From positions 1 to 5,676 of the forward strand of contig WJKD01000870.1 of NCBI GenBank assembly GCA_014729315.1: a DNA stretch of 5,676 bases. The letters are read 5' to 3'. Made by a program: the position numbers and the translations under genes. Positions 1 to 5,676 of this stretch are shown one piece after another. How positions within the stretch are numbered: position 1 is the stretch's first letter; the number at the start of each line of letters is the position of its first letter. This stretch comes from Promethearchaeota archaeon. GTDB lineage: Archaea; Asgardarchaeota; Lokiarchaeia; Sigynarchaeales; SOKP01. The notes beneath the pieces are model-generated. The model saw nothing but the letters and a program-made list of their open reading frames with translations. It was not told the origin of the DNA and did no database searches.

Positions 1-338
1 ACATAAGTGAGAACACCTAATACTTTTTTATCTCCAAAATTCCCAAGGGTGTCAACAGCCTCTTTTCGAACCTCAATGTCAGGATCCGTCACCGCAGTTA
101 TGGCGAGTTGTTTAGAAACCTCGTCGCTGTTTCCAATAGGAGGTATTTCGCTCAAATCTACACCACAAAACTTACAAAAGTTATGGTTAATTTTTATTGC
201 CTTCCCGCACGCTGGGCAAGCTCTTTGGGTATTAAAATCAATAAAAGCTGCTTCCATTGGGGGAGGAGCAGAATTGGGAGCGCTTTCAAGATTATAAGGG
301 TTATCATTTGGATTAGGGTTATCCTTACTTCTTCTCAT
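1..338 (-). CDS. Zinc-ribbon plus HEAT-repeat protein, N-terminal part (runs off left edge)
   Basis: Translating the minus strand from the ATG at 336-338 gives 112 open codons with no stop before the window edge, so the C-terminus is missing. Residues 1-35 are a Pro/Asn-rich, probably disordered leader. Residues 41-58 form a zinc ribbon with two CxxC pairs (C41/C44 in CPACG, C55/C58 in CKFCG). From about residue 72 a HEAT-like repeat begins (TDPDIEVRKEAVDTLGNFGD, about residues 84-103), matching the DPDxxVRxxAxxALGxxGD pattern of PBS-lyase-type HEAT repeats. More repeats probably follow outside the window. Such proteins are usually cytosolic scaffolds for protein-protein binding, and no enzymatic role can be assigned. 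An AAGTGA, one base from the archaeal Shine-Dalgarno core AGGTGA, lies 6 bases before the ATG. The gene follows the transporter in the same direction after 152 bases, with T-tracts and its own TATA-like box between, so it is probably transcribed separately. The domain call is firm and the function is unknown. Confidence 0.82.
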   Translation of the reverse strand, partial: MRRSKDNPNPNDNPYNLESAPNSAPPPMEAAFIDFNTQRACPACGKAIKINHNFCKFCGVDLSEIPPIGNSDEVSKQLAITAVTDPDIEVRKEAVDTLGNFGDKKVLGVLTY

Positions 339-344
339 TATTTT

Positions 345-350
345 TCACTT
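345..350 (-). promoter_or_regulatory. Weak ribosome-binding site for the zinc-ribbon/HEAT gene
   Basis: Read on the minus strand this is AAGTGA, one mismatch from AGGTGA, the complement of the usual 16S rRNA tail. It lies 6 bases before the ATG at 338, which supports that start. The rest of the spacer is A/T only, so a chance match is possible. Confidence 0.35.
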
Positions 351-383
351 ATTTTTCTTTTATTATTAAATGAAACTATCATT

Positions 384-393
384 TTTATATAAT
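384..393 (-). promoter_or_regulatory. TATA-like box before the zinc-ribbon/HEAT gene
   Basis: The minus strand reads ATTATATAAA about 50 bases before the ATG at 338. If it is an archaeal TATA box, transcription would begin about 25 bases downstream, near 362, leaving a leader of about 24 bases that contains the AAGTGA site. The AT-rich background makes single TATA-like strings weak evidence, but the spacing is sensible. Confidence 0.4.
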
Positions 394-450
394 AAGAATA
401 TCATATCAGTAATTAAAATCTGTGCTAGTCCAATTTTTTTGATTAAGATA

Positions 451-470
451 ATTAAAAATATTAAAAAAAA
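451..470 (-). terminator. T-rich terminator after the transporter gene
   Basis: On the minus strand an uninterrupted run of eight T (463-470) lies about 20 bases past the transporter stop codon at 491-493 and is followed by further T-rich sequence. Archaeal termination typically uses such T-tracts without a hairpin. I see no GC-rich stem before it. Confidence 0.45.
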
Positions 471-490
471 GGGAATTTCTTTTCAGTTGT

Positions 491-1765
491 TTATTTCTCT
501 TCATTTCCGTGTTCCTTAGCGAAATAGATTGGTATTAAGGTAAGGAGGATTATTAATCCCCCTACAATAAAAATGAGTGGAGGTGGAACATTCCCAGCAA
601 CACCTCCGATACTTATAGAGGTTCCATAAACCGTTGCAATCCACGCACCAATAAATGGTCCGATTAGCATCGGAATTGTACCAGAAAATGCGTTCATAAA
701 TCCACTAAACTGTCCACGATTTTCAGTAGGATATAAATCTTTAGCCCAAGTCCAAGTAGTAATACGCAATGCAGTCATACATACTACCCAAAAAACACCA
801 AATACAACTAAAAGAACTAGATTGGAAGTAAAGGCGAATAAAATTACAGCTATAGCGTATGCTATCGTAGAGATTATAGCAATGTTTTTTCTCCCAAGTT
901 TATCTGTAAACATACCTATAGGATAAGCAAGTACAATAGAGATTGCTAAAGCAATGAACACCAATATAGATGCGAGTGTAATACTTAATCCTATGTAGTG
1001 TTGAAGATAAATTAATAAGTAGGGAAAATACACATATAATCCTATATTCCACACAGCAATGACGATTAATACCCAAAAGAAGTTCCTATCGATTTGTGTT
1101 TGCTCTCTCGAAAACGATTTTTTGAGATGTACATATGTGCTCACATTCAAGGGCTGCAGACCCTCTGGTTCATCCATTAATATGCCGCCTAACACTCCCA
1201 AAACTGCTACGAGTCCGCCGATGATGTAGAAAAAAATAAAATAACCAAACCACGTAATAAGAAATCCCGAAGCACCATAAACTATAAGAATTGCCAATAA
1301 AAATGTTATTTGCGAGATTCCGGTTGCTTTACCTCTGTTTTCTATTTTAGTATCATCTGTTACATACGCGTTAAAGCCAGCATTGTAAGCAGTAGAACCA
1401 AAAAATGTCATTACACAATCAAATAAAATAGCAATTGCGACTGCAACGAGTACAGGCCTTAAAAATGCAGCAAAGGGAAACATTACGGTAGTAATTGCCC
1501 AAAAAATAAATCCATAAAGTAGGATAGGTTTTCTTTTTCCTTTCACATCGCTATAGGAACCCATAATTATTGCAGCAACAGTACCCACAATAGTACTAAG
1601 TGCAACCATTATTGAAATATAGAATGGAACGGGTGCGATGACATTGTACATAAAAACATTGTAATATTGATTTTCTACAGCCCAAGCAATTTCCCCAGCT
1701 AGTGAGAATAAGATTATACATACTACAAATCGTTTAGGTAGTTTATTACTTTTTTTTTTGCTCAT
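491..1765 (-). CDS. Major facilitator superfamily transporter (12 TM, substrate unknown)
   Basis: An integral membrane secondary transporter of 424 residues from the ATG at 1765, the normal size for a 12-helix MFS protein. Hydrophobic segments lie near residues 11-32, 47-69, 81-101, 105-124, 153-172 and 175-197. A charged cytosolic loop (about 198-228) follows, then six more segments near 229-252, 258-286, 295-312, 315-335, 356-379 and 396-415. The loop 2-3 signature appears as GSYSDVKGKRK (69-79) and again at the pseudo-symmetric loop 8-9 as GMFTDKLGRK (284-293). Each half also has an ENRGxxxG stretch after TM4 or TM10 (ENRGKATG and ENRGQFSG). The general look resembles sugar/cation symporter-like MFS groups, but the substrate cannot be read from sequence. 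It is divergent from a cytosolic sulfatase, so uptake of a sulfated compound is a reasonable inference. A TTG nine bases upstream (1774) could add three residues. I prefer the ATG because the TATA-like box is very close. Ten consecutive A in codons 3-6 encode part of a lysine-rich N-terminus. Confidence 0.9.
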   Translation of the reverse strand: MSKKKSNKLPKRFVVCIILFSLAGEIAWAVENQYYNVFMYNVIAPVPFYISIMVALSTIVGTVAAIIMGSYSDVKGKRKPILLYGFIFWAITTVMFPFAAFLRPVLVAVAIAILFDCVMTFFGSTAYNAGFNAYVTDDTKIENRGKATGISQITFLLAILIVYGASGFLITWFGYFIFFYIIGGLVAVLGVLGGILMDEPEGLQPLNVSTYVHLKKSFSREQTQIDRNFFWVLIVIAVWNIGLYVYFPYLLIYLQHYIGLSITLASILVFIALAISIVLAYPIGMFTDKLGRKNIAIISTIAYAIAVILFAFTSNLVLLVVFGVFWVVCMTALRITTWTWAKDLYPTENRGQFSGFMNAFSGTIPMLIGPFIGAWIATVYGTSISIGGVAGNVPPPLIFIVGGLIILLTLIPIYFAKEHGNEEK

Positions 1766-1781
1766 AAAGTTCAATTTTTTC

Positions 1782-1789
1782 TTATATAA
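1782..1789 (-). promoter_or_regulatory. TATA-like box before the transporter gene
   Basis: The minus strand reads TTATATAA centred about 20 bases before the ATG at 1765. An archaeal TATA box normally sits about 25 bases before the transcript start, so a transcript from here would begin at or near the ATG and be almost leaderless. That fits the lack of a visible Shine-Dalgarno site and argues against the TTG at 1774. The spacing is slightly short and the background AT-rich, so this is tentative. Confidence 0.35.
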
Positions 1790-1868
1790 TCAGAATAATA
1801 ATACTATATTTGTAATAAATGCTTATTAAGATTAATAAAAAATCAATTTCAAATAATTCTGATACCTC

Positions 1869-1883
1869 CCGTTTATAAAACGG
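1869..1883. promoter_or_regulatory. Palindrome overlapping a TATA-like box, candidate operator of the divergent spacer
   Basis: CCGTTT-ATA-AAACGG is a 15-base perfect inverted repeat with 6-base arms. It is GC-tipped in an otherwise A/T-rich spacer. Its core TTTATAAAA is itself a good TATA-box candidate, 65-80 bases before the sulfatase ATG. A dimeric regulator bound here could block TBP access for the sulfatase and also influence the divergent transporter, whose start lies about 105 bases away. No regulator gene is visible in the window. Confidence 0.45.
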
Positions 1884-1935
1884 TGAATATACAGAATTTT
1901 TTACATCTTTGTAAATTTTAATTTAATAAAAATAT

Positions 1936-1943
1936 AGGTAATC
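1936..1943 (+). promoter_or_regulatory. Ribosome-binding site of the sulfatase gene
   Basis: AGGTAATC differs by one base from AGGTGATC, the complement of the common 16S rRNA tail, and sits 5 bases before the ATG at 1949. An in-frame TAA at 1919-1921 and the absence of any other start codon between support this start. Confidence 0.5.
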
Positions 1944-1948
1944 GTAAT

Positions 1949-3304
1949 ATGAATACTAAACCTAATATTATTTTTATATTGACTGATCAGCAAAGACACG
2001 ATACTTGCGGGTGCTACGGTCAATCTTTAGATGTGACTCCAAACCTCGCCAATTTAGCTAAAAAAGGAGTATTATTCATAAACTCATTCACTTGTCAACC
2101 AGTTTGCGGTCCAGCAAGATCTTGTATACAAACCGGAAAATACGCCACAGAAACAATGTGCTACAGAAATGGCGTTGCTTTACCAAAAAAAGAAAAAACA
2201 ATAGCTGATTATCTTTCTCAAGCAGGTTACGAGGTTGGATATATAGGAAAATGGCATTTAGCAAGTACTATTCTTTTATCGAAAGAAGATATTGGCAAAA
2301 AGAAAGATTACCAGATCGAGCCGATCCCTTTGGAACTAAGGGGAGGCTATAAAGATTTTTGGTTGGCTTCTGATCTTTTAGAATTAACTTCACATCCGTA
2401 TGAAGGCCATTTATTTAATAGCGAGATGGAAAAAGTGAATTTTATTGGCTATAGAGTTGATTCTTTAACTGATTTTGCCCTTGATTATATAAGAACCCGA
2501 GAATTAAATCAACCTTTTTTCTTATTCCTCTCTTATTTGGAGCCGCATCAACAAAATGATCAAGAGGAGTTTGTGGGACCAGAAAATAGTAAAGAAAGAT
2601 TTAAGAATTACGATCCTCCAGGTGACTTAAAGGGAGTAGAGGGAGATTGGAAAGAATTTTTTCCAGATTATTTAGGAGCTTGTAATAGCATAGATAAAAA
2701 CTTAGGCAGAATTCAAAAACTTCTAGAAAAGCTAAAAATAAACGATAATACGATTATTGTTTTTACAAGTGATCATGGGTGTCATTTTAGAACGCGGGTG
2801 TGGGAGTATAAACGATCTTGCCACGATTCTTCGATTCATATTCCGCTTCTTATTAAAGGTCCGGGTTTTCCTAAGGCTAAAAAAGTTAACCAATTAGTAA
2901 GTTTAATCGATCTTGCTCCCACTATTCTTAAATGTGCTGGTATTGAAATTCCTAATTATATGAGAGGAAGACCTCTCCAAGAATTAACAAATGAGCCAAT
3001 TAATGATTGGCCTGAAGAAATATTTGTACAGATTAGCGAATCTCAAGTAGGAAGGGCGATCAGAACGCACAAATGGAAATATTCTATAAAAGCCCCTCGC
3101 AAAAATGGATTTCTTTACGCTAAAAGCGATGTTTATGTTGAGGAATATTTATATGATCTCGAAAATGATATTTACGAAAAACATAATTTAGTTGATGACC
3201 CCGATTATGCTGATATACGGAAAGAGCTTGCATCTAAATTAATCGAAAAAATGATAGAAATAGGGGAACCGAAACCAAAAATTTTACCTAACAATGCAAA
3301 ATAG
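1949..3304 (+). CDS. Cytosolic type I sulfatase (formylglycine-dependent sulfate-ester hydrolase)
   Basis: A 451-residue member of the alkaline phosphatase/sulfatase superfamily, predicted to hydrolyse a sulfate ester to alcohol plus sulfate. The N-terminal strand PNIIFILTDQQRHD (5-18) carries the first metal-ligand Asp (D13). The signature C-x-P-x-R is present as CGPAR (53-57), so C53 should be converted to formylglycine, and TGKY (62-65) completes the motif. Further expected active-site residues are K101 and H103 in GKWH, H200 in EPH, D275-H276 in TSDHG (metal site), and K288 and H292 in EYKRSCHDSS. The C-terminal subdomain (about 335-440) contains RGRPL and the usual LYDLENDIYEKHNL stretch. 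No signal peptide or membrane segment is seen, so it should act in the cytosol, unlike the many exported sulfatases. It is divergent from an MFS transporter, suggesting linked uptake and desulfation. No formylglycine-generating enzyme or anaerobic maturase is visible in the window. The family is certain; the substrate (sulfated sugar, aryl or alkyl sulfate) is not determinable. Confidence 0.92.
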   Translation: MNTKPNIIFILTDQQRHDTCGCYGQSLDVTPNLANLAKKGVLFINSFTCQPVCGPARSCIQTGKYATETMCYRNGVALPKKEKTIADYLSQAGYEVGYIGKWHLASTILLSKEDIGKKKDYQIEPIPLELRGGYKDFWLASDLLELTSHPYEGHLFNSEMEKVNFIGYRVDSLTDFALDYIRTRELNQPFFLFLSYLEPHQQNDQEEFVGPENSKERFKNYDPPGDLKGVEGDWKEFFPDYLGACNSIDKNLGRIQKLLEKLKINDNTIIVFTSDHGCHFRTRVWEYKRSCHDSSIHIPLLIKGPGFPKAKKVNQLVSLIDLAPTILKCAGIEIPNYMRGRPLQELTNEPINDWPEEIFVQISESQVGRAIRTHKWKYSIKAPRKNGFLYAKSDVYVEEYLYDLENDIYEKHNLVDDPDYADIRKELASKLIEKMIEIGEPKPKILPNNAK

Positions 3305-3343
3305 GATTAAGTCTGCGATAAATATATAAGTAAACGAATAAAT

Positions 3344-3370
3344 CTAGAAACTTTTGGATTTTCTTTCTAG
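3344..3370 (+). terminator. Inverted repeat with T-rich loop after the sulfatase, possible terminator
   Basis: Arms CTAGAAA (3344-3350) and TTTCTAG (3364-3370) are perfectly complementary and enclose a 13-base T-rich loop, about 40 bases past the sulfatase stop. The stem is AT-rich and would be weak. The T-tracts themselves may be the archaeal termination signal, helped by another TTTTT at 3391-3395. A role as a protein-binding site is equally possible. Confidence 0.35.
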
Positions 3371-3433
3371 CATACATTATAAATTGGCTTTTTATACTTT
3401 CGAGACTAATTGTGTTATTTGATCTATAAAAAA

Positions 3434-3449
3434 CTGATACTCCCCTTTA
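3434..3449 (+). promoter_or_regulatory. CTGATAC-TCCC-TTTA element shared with the sulfatase upstream region
   Basis: CTGATACTCCCCTTTA lies 94 bases before the ATG at 3528. A near-identical string, CTGATACCTCCCGTTTA, lies at 1859-1875, 90 bases before the sulfatase ATG. The similar position and orientation suggest a shared upstream regulatory site, although two copies are thin evidence. Confidence 0.35.
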
Positions 3450-3459
3450 CTTTAATTGA

Positions 3460-3467
3460 TTTAAATA
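3460..3467 (+). promoter_or_regulatory. TATA-like box before the coiled-coil protein gene
   Basis: TTTAAATA is centred about 25 bases before the middle of the 16-base palindrome at 3481-3496, so an archaeal-type transcript would start inside that palindrome and have a leader of roughly 38 bases. Another candidate, TATAAAAA at 3425-3432, lies further upstream. A/T-rich background limits certainty. Confidence 0.3.
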
Positions 3468-3480
3468 TTTAAAAAAGAAG

Positions 3481-3496
3481 TAATTAGCGCTAATTA
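3481..3496. promoter_or_regulatory. Perfect 16-base palindrome, candidate operator
   Basis: TAATTAGCGCTAATTA is identical to its reverse complement over all 16 bases. It has a GC core (AGCGCT) inside an A/T-rich spacer, and ends 31 bases before the ATG at 3528. It coincides with the transcript start predicted from the TATA-like box at 3460-3467, the classic place for a repressor to block RNA polymerase. The regulator is not identifiable from the window. Confidence 0.5.
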
Positions 3497-3527
3497 AACA
3501 AAGAATTTAGACTTTATTCAATAGATC

Positions 3528-4619
3528 ATGGAATTGATCCAAGTATCTTGGGTGGAATCAAATTTATTTTTAAAATTTAAGAAAGAAAAGGAAGAGATAG
3601 CTGAGATTCTCCCAGAAACTGTTAAAAAGCTAAATGTTCAATTTCATTTAACTAAAGAAATGCGAAATCATCGTCCCCAAAACCATCCTCCTTTCTTAAA
3701 CTCCATTAAGGAGATATATATTTCCCAAACTATTCTTGCTTTTTCTATTGAACTAGATCGTCTTATTGATATTGAAGGTCTAAAAATTAAAGTTATGAAC
3801 ATTACGCTTTTCTTGTTCTCAGGGCAGAAAAAGCGAATTTCAATAAATCGAGAATATCTATTATCGGATATAGAATACGAAGATGGTTTTTATCTCGAAT
3901 ACCTTGAAGGGGAGGATGAGGGAATTATCGATGCGGAGTACGAAGAGCAGAATACCTTCGACGAGAGATTTGAACCAGTTTCTAAAGTTGCCTTGATAAA
4001 AGAATCTAAAGAAGAAAAAGTAAAAGAAGAAAATTTCGAAAAGATTCCGCTTTTAAAAGAGGAATATGAGGAATGGAGAAAACTAAAAGGAGATAAAAGT
4101 TGGACAGCGACGATGTTCTCAGCTAGGGAAGAATTAAACGAGATAAGAGAGCTGAAAGAGGAATTGAAAGAAACTAATTCTTTAATCAGACAAATTGCCT
4201 TAAAAAACGCTGATTCGCTGAACAATCTTACAAAGGGGGGTATATCGCTGAATTATAACCCATCGAATACTCTTAACCCGCCTCCCGAAGCTTTGGGTTT
4301 ACCACAATCGCCTCCTTCCAATAATCGAGGACCTCCCCAGAGAGCTAAACCTCCTTCAATTAATAGAAAATATGATCTTAACGAGGCTAACGCTCGTTTA
4401 AAATTAAAAGAACAGCAGATCTCTAAAGATAAAGTTGCGCTTATTAGAGAAATGAAAGAAAAAATTCAAAAACACGGAGATATTAGAAAAGTTTTAAAGA
4501 AAGTCCCTGAAGACGAATTGAATAGAGAAATCCCTAAAACCGACCACTTATCGTTCGTATTATTTAAACAAGGAAAAATTGAGGATAAAAGAGATAAGAA
4601 TAAAGAAGAAGAGAGTTGA
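3528..4619 (+). CDS. Unrecognised coiled-coil protein with proline-rich linker
   Basis: I do not recognise this 363-residue protein. It has no signal peptide or convincing membrane helix, so it is probably cytosolic. Residues 1-115 look like a compact domain with alternating hydrophobic strands (IKEIYISQTILAFSIEL at 60-76; IKVMNITLFLF at 87-97). Residues 116-148 are strongly acidic. Residues 155-228 are rich in Glu, Lys and Leu and likely form helices and a coiled coil (clearest at EELNEIRELKEELKETNSLI, 201-220). Residues 245-277 are a proline-rich linker with PPP, SPPS, GPP and KPPS. Residues 283-335 are a basic/acidic helical segment, and the last 15 residues are very charged. The layout suggests a structural, adaptor or scaffold role rather than an enzyme. 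An in-frame TAG two codons before the ATG (3522-3524) fixes the earliest possible start, and no clear Shine-Dalgarno site is present. Codon use and base composition match the neighbours. It stands alone, with the sulfatase 223 bases upstream and the aldolase convergent. Confidence 0.85.
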   Translation: MELIQVSWVESNLFLKFKKEKEEIAEILPETVKKLNVQFHLTKEMRNHRPQNHPPFLNSIKEIYISQTILAFSIELDRLIDIEGLKIKVMNITLFLFSGQKKRISINREYLLSDIEYEDGFYLEYLEGEDEGIIDAEYEEQNTFDERFEPVSKVALIKESKEEKVKEENFEKIPLLKEEYEEWRKLKGDKSWTATMFSAREELNEIRELKEELKETNSLIRQIALKNADSLNNLTKGGISLNYNPSNTLNPPPEALGLPQSPPSNNRGPPQRAKPPSINRKYDLNEANARLKLKEQQISKDKVALIREMKEKIQKHGDIRKVLKKVPEDELNREIPKTDHLSFVLFKQGKIEDKRDKNKEEES

Positions 4620-4629
4620 AGTCTTCAGA

Positions 4630-4641
4630 TTTTAAATTTTT
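4630..4641 (+). terminator. T-rich terminator after the coiled-coil protein gene
   Basis: TTTTAAATTTTT lies 11 bases past the TGA at 4617-4619 and is followed by a second T-rich stretch near 4661-4668. It fits hairpin-less archaeal termination. The convergent aldolase makes a terminator here expected. Confidence 0.4.
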
Positions 4642-4671
4642 GGATAATTAACTACTCGTGATTATTTTAAC

Positions 4672-4709
4672 AAAAAAAATGGATATATAAAAAAGATAAA
4701 AAAGAAAAA
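4672..4709 (-). terminator. Strong T-rich terminator after the aldolase gene
   Basis: Read on the minus strand, four T-tracts of five to eight bases (4705-4709, 4698-4703, 4689-4694, 4672-4679) follow the aldolase TAG at 4735-4737 within 65 bases. Repeated oligo-T tracts after a stop codon are typical of archaeal termination. No GC-rich stem precedes them. Confidence 0.55.
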
Positions 4710-4734
4710 GGATAAAAGAATTGTTCAAAAGCAT

Positions 4735-5676
4735 CTAAGCAATAGTAATATTTTCATTCAAATAAATGTCTTGGACGGCATTTAGAATTTTAATCCCTTC
4801 TGGTGTAGATTTCTTAAAAGCCTTTCTACCTAAGATTAGCCCCATCCCCCCAGAACGTTTATTAATGACGGCAGATTTGACCGCATCTACCAAATCGTTT
4901 CCACCTGACTCTCCGCCAGAATTAATAAGACCAATTCTTCCCATATAACAATTTGCGATCTGATATCGATTCCATTCTAAAGGATGTTCAGTTGCTAATT
5001 TATCGTATACAAGCTTATCAGTCCTTCCAAAATTTAATTCTAAGAATCCTCGATTTAAAGTTGAGATTTTTTGTTTAATAATATCCGCTTCGATAGTTAC
5101 TCCTAAATGGTTTGCTTGGCTCTCCATATCGTTTGAAGTATGATAATCTTTACCATCTTTTACGAATTCTTCTTTATTTCGAAGATAACACCAAAGTACG
5201 CATACTAATCCCAGCTCATGTGCATAATTAAATGCTTCGCTTACCTCTTGGATCTGTCGTCTCGACTCTAGAGAACCAAAATATATAGTTGCACCCACAG
5301 CTGCTGCACCCATTTTCCAAGCTTGATCGACATTAGCAAACATTGTCTGATCAGAGATTTCTGGTTTTGTCAGAAGTTCATTATGATTTATTTTCACGAT
5401 AAAAGGTATTTTTCTGGAATATTTTCTTGACATATTCCCAAGTATTCCTAAAGTCGAAGCGATAGCGTTGCAGCCTCCATCTAATGCTAATTTTATTATG
5501 TTTTCAGGATCAAAATAAGCGGGGTTTTTTGCAAAACTCGCAGAAGCGGTATGCTCAATTCCTTGATCTACAGGAAGCACAGAAAGATAGCCCGTACCTG
5601 CAAGGCGTCCGCGCTGATTAAACAAACGTTCCATGTTATTTAAGACTAGATTATTTCTGTCCGTCTGTTCAAACAC
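4735..5676 (-). CDS. fbaB: Class I fructose-bisphosphate aldolase, FbaB/DhnA type (N-terminus cut at right edge)
   Basis: Cytosolic enzyme of glycolysis and gluconeogenesis that reversibly cleaves fructose 1,6-bisphosphate into dihydroxyacetone phosphate and glyceraldehyde 3-phosphate through a lysine Schiff base. The 313 visible residues align without large gaps, by recall, to E. coli FbaB from about residue 39 to its C-terminus. Key stretches are [20 protein letters not shown] (23-42 of the visible part) with catalytic Asp D37, and [15 protein letters not shown] (128-142). Next come W162, Y164 and R166 in LWCYLRN, the DIIKQK segment with the likely Schiff-base K201, and the phosphate-binding NSGGESGG (252-259) and [15 protein letters not shown] (276-290). 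The protein ends in NENITIA, much like the bacterial enzyme. The GTG at the very edge corresponds to an internal valine, so the true start and promoter lie outside the window. The alternative relatives LsrF and AroA'-type aldolases are less likely given the match along the full visible length. It is convergent with the coiled-coil gene and therefore a separate unit. Confidence 0.93.
   Translation of the reverse strand: MFEQTDRNNLVLNNMERLFNQRGRLAGTGYLSVLPVDQGIEHTASASFAKNPAYFDPENIIKLALDGGCNAIASTLGILGNMSRKYSRKIPFIVKINHNELLTKPEISDQTMFANVDQAWKMGAAAVGATIYFGSLESRRQIQEVSEAFNYAHELGLVCVLWCYLRNKEEFVKDGKDYHTSNDMESQANHLGVTIEADIIKQKISTLNRGFLELNFGRTDKLVYDKLATEHPLEWNRYQIANCYMGRIGLINSGGESGGNDLVDAVKSAVINKRSGGMGLILGRKAFKKSTPEGIKILNAVQDIYLNENITIA

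Noticed and set aside
297..322. GGGTTA repeats resembling telomeric sequence
   Set aside because: On the coding strand these are Asn-Pro codons of the disordered leader of the zinc-ribbon/HEAT protein. There are only two or three imperfect copies.
7..392. Two plus-strand open frames (7-297 and 108-392)
   Set aside because: They lie opposite the zinc-ribbon/HEAT gene, whose minus-strand product has recognisable CxxC pairs and a HEAT repeat. The plus-strand products have no domain-like pattern.
3305..3527. Possible small gene or RNA between the sulfatase and the coiled-coil gene
   Set aside because: All frames are broken by frequent stops, and no tRNA-like or strongly structured GC-rich segment is visible. 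Only the inverted repeat, TATA-like boxes and palindrome stand out.
3890..4225. Minus-strand open frame rich in Ser and Phe
   Set aside because: It is the mirror of the Glu/Lys-rich coiled-coil codons on the plus strand (GAA/AAA read as TTC/TTT), a common artefact.
4766..4948. Short plus-strand open frame inside the aldolase region
   Set aside because: It is antisense to the strongly conserved C-terminal part of FbaB and shows no start signal or motif of its own.
5674..5676. GTG at the right edge as the aldolase start codon
   Set aside because: It aligns with an internal valine about 38 residues into bacterial FbaB, so it is an interrupted gene, not a start.

Overview
AT-rich window (roughly one-third GC by eye). 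It carries five protein-coding genes, two of them cut by the window edges, and no RNA gene, CRISPR array or insertion sequence that I could see. Spacers before genes hold TATA-like boxes, gene ends carry T-rich tracts rather than strong GC hairpins, and ribosome-binding sites are weak. One gene encodes a zinc ribbon followed by HEAT repeats, and another a long charged coiled-coil protein. Together these suggest an archaeon, possibly of the Asgard type. This is an inference from style: the aldolase is of a type best known from bacteria, and a low-GC bacterium cannot be excluded.

Layout. (1) Positions 1-338, minus strand: the N-terminal part of a zinc-ribbon plus HEAT-repeat protein that runs off the left edge. 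(2) Positions 491-1765, minus strand: a 12-helix major facilitator superfamily transporter. (3) Positions 1949-3304, plus strand: a signal-peptide-less type I (formylglycine) sulfatase, divergent from the transporter across a 183-base spacer that contains a CCGTTT/AAACGG palindrome. (4) Positions 3528-4619, plus strand: an unrecognised 363-residue protein with an N-terminal domain, an acidic linker, a coiled coil, a proline-rich linker and a helical tail. A perfect 16-base palindrome lies 31 bases before its start. (5) Positions 4735-5676, minus strand: a class I fructose-bisphosphate aldolase of the FbaB/DhnA type, missing about its first 38 residues at the right edge and convergent with gene 4.

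How they may work together. The divergent transporter and cytosolic sulfatase look like a small import-and-desulfation unit for a sulfated organic compound, perhaps a sugar, whose carbon could eventually pass through the aldolase. Only the divergent pairing supports this directly. The aldolase and the coiled-coil protein are in separate transcription units. The least explained parts are the coiled-coil/proline-rich protein with its palindromic upstream site, and a CTGATAC-TCCC-TTTA element found at nearly the same distance (90 and 94 bases) before the two plus-strand genes.
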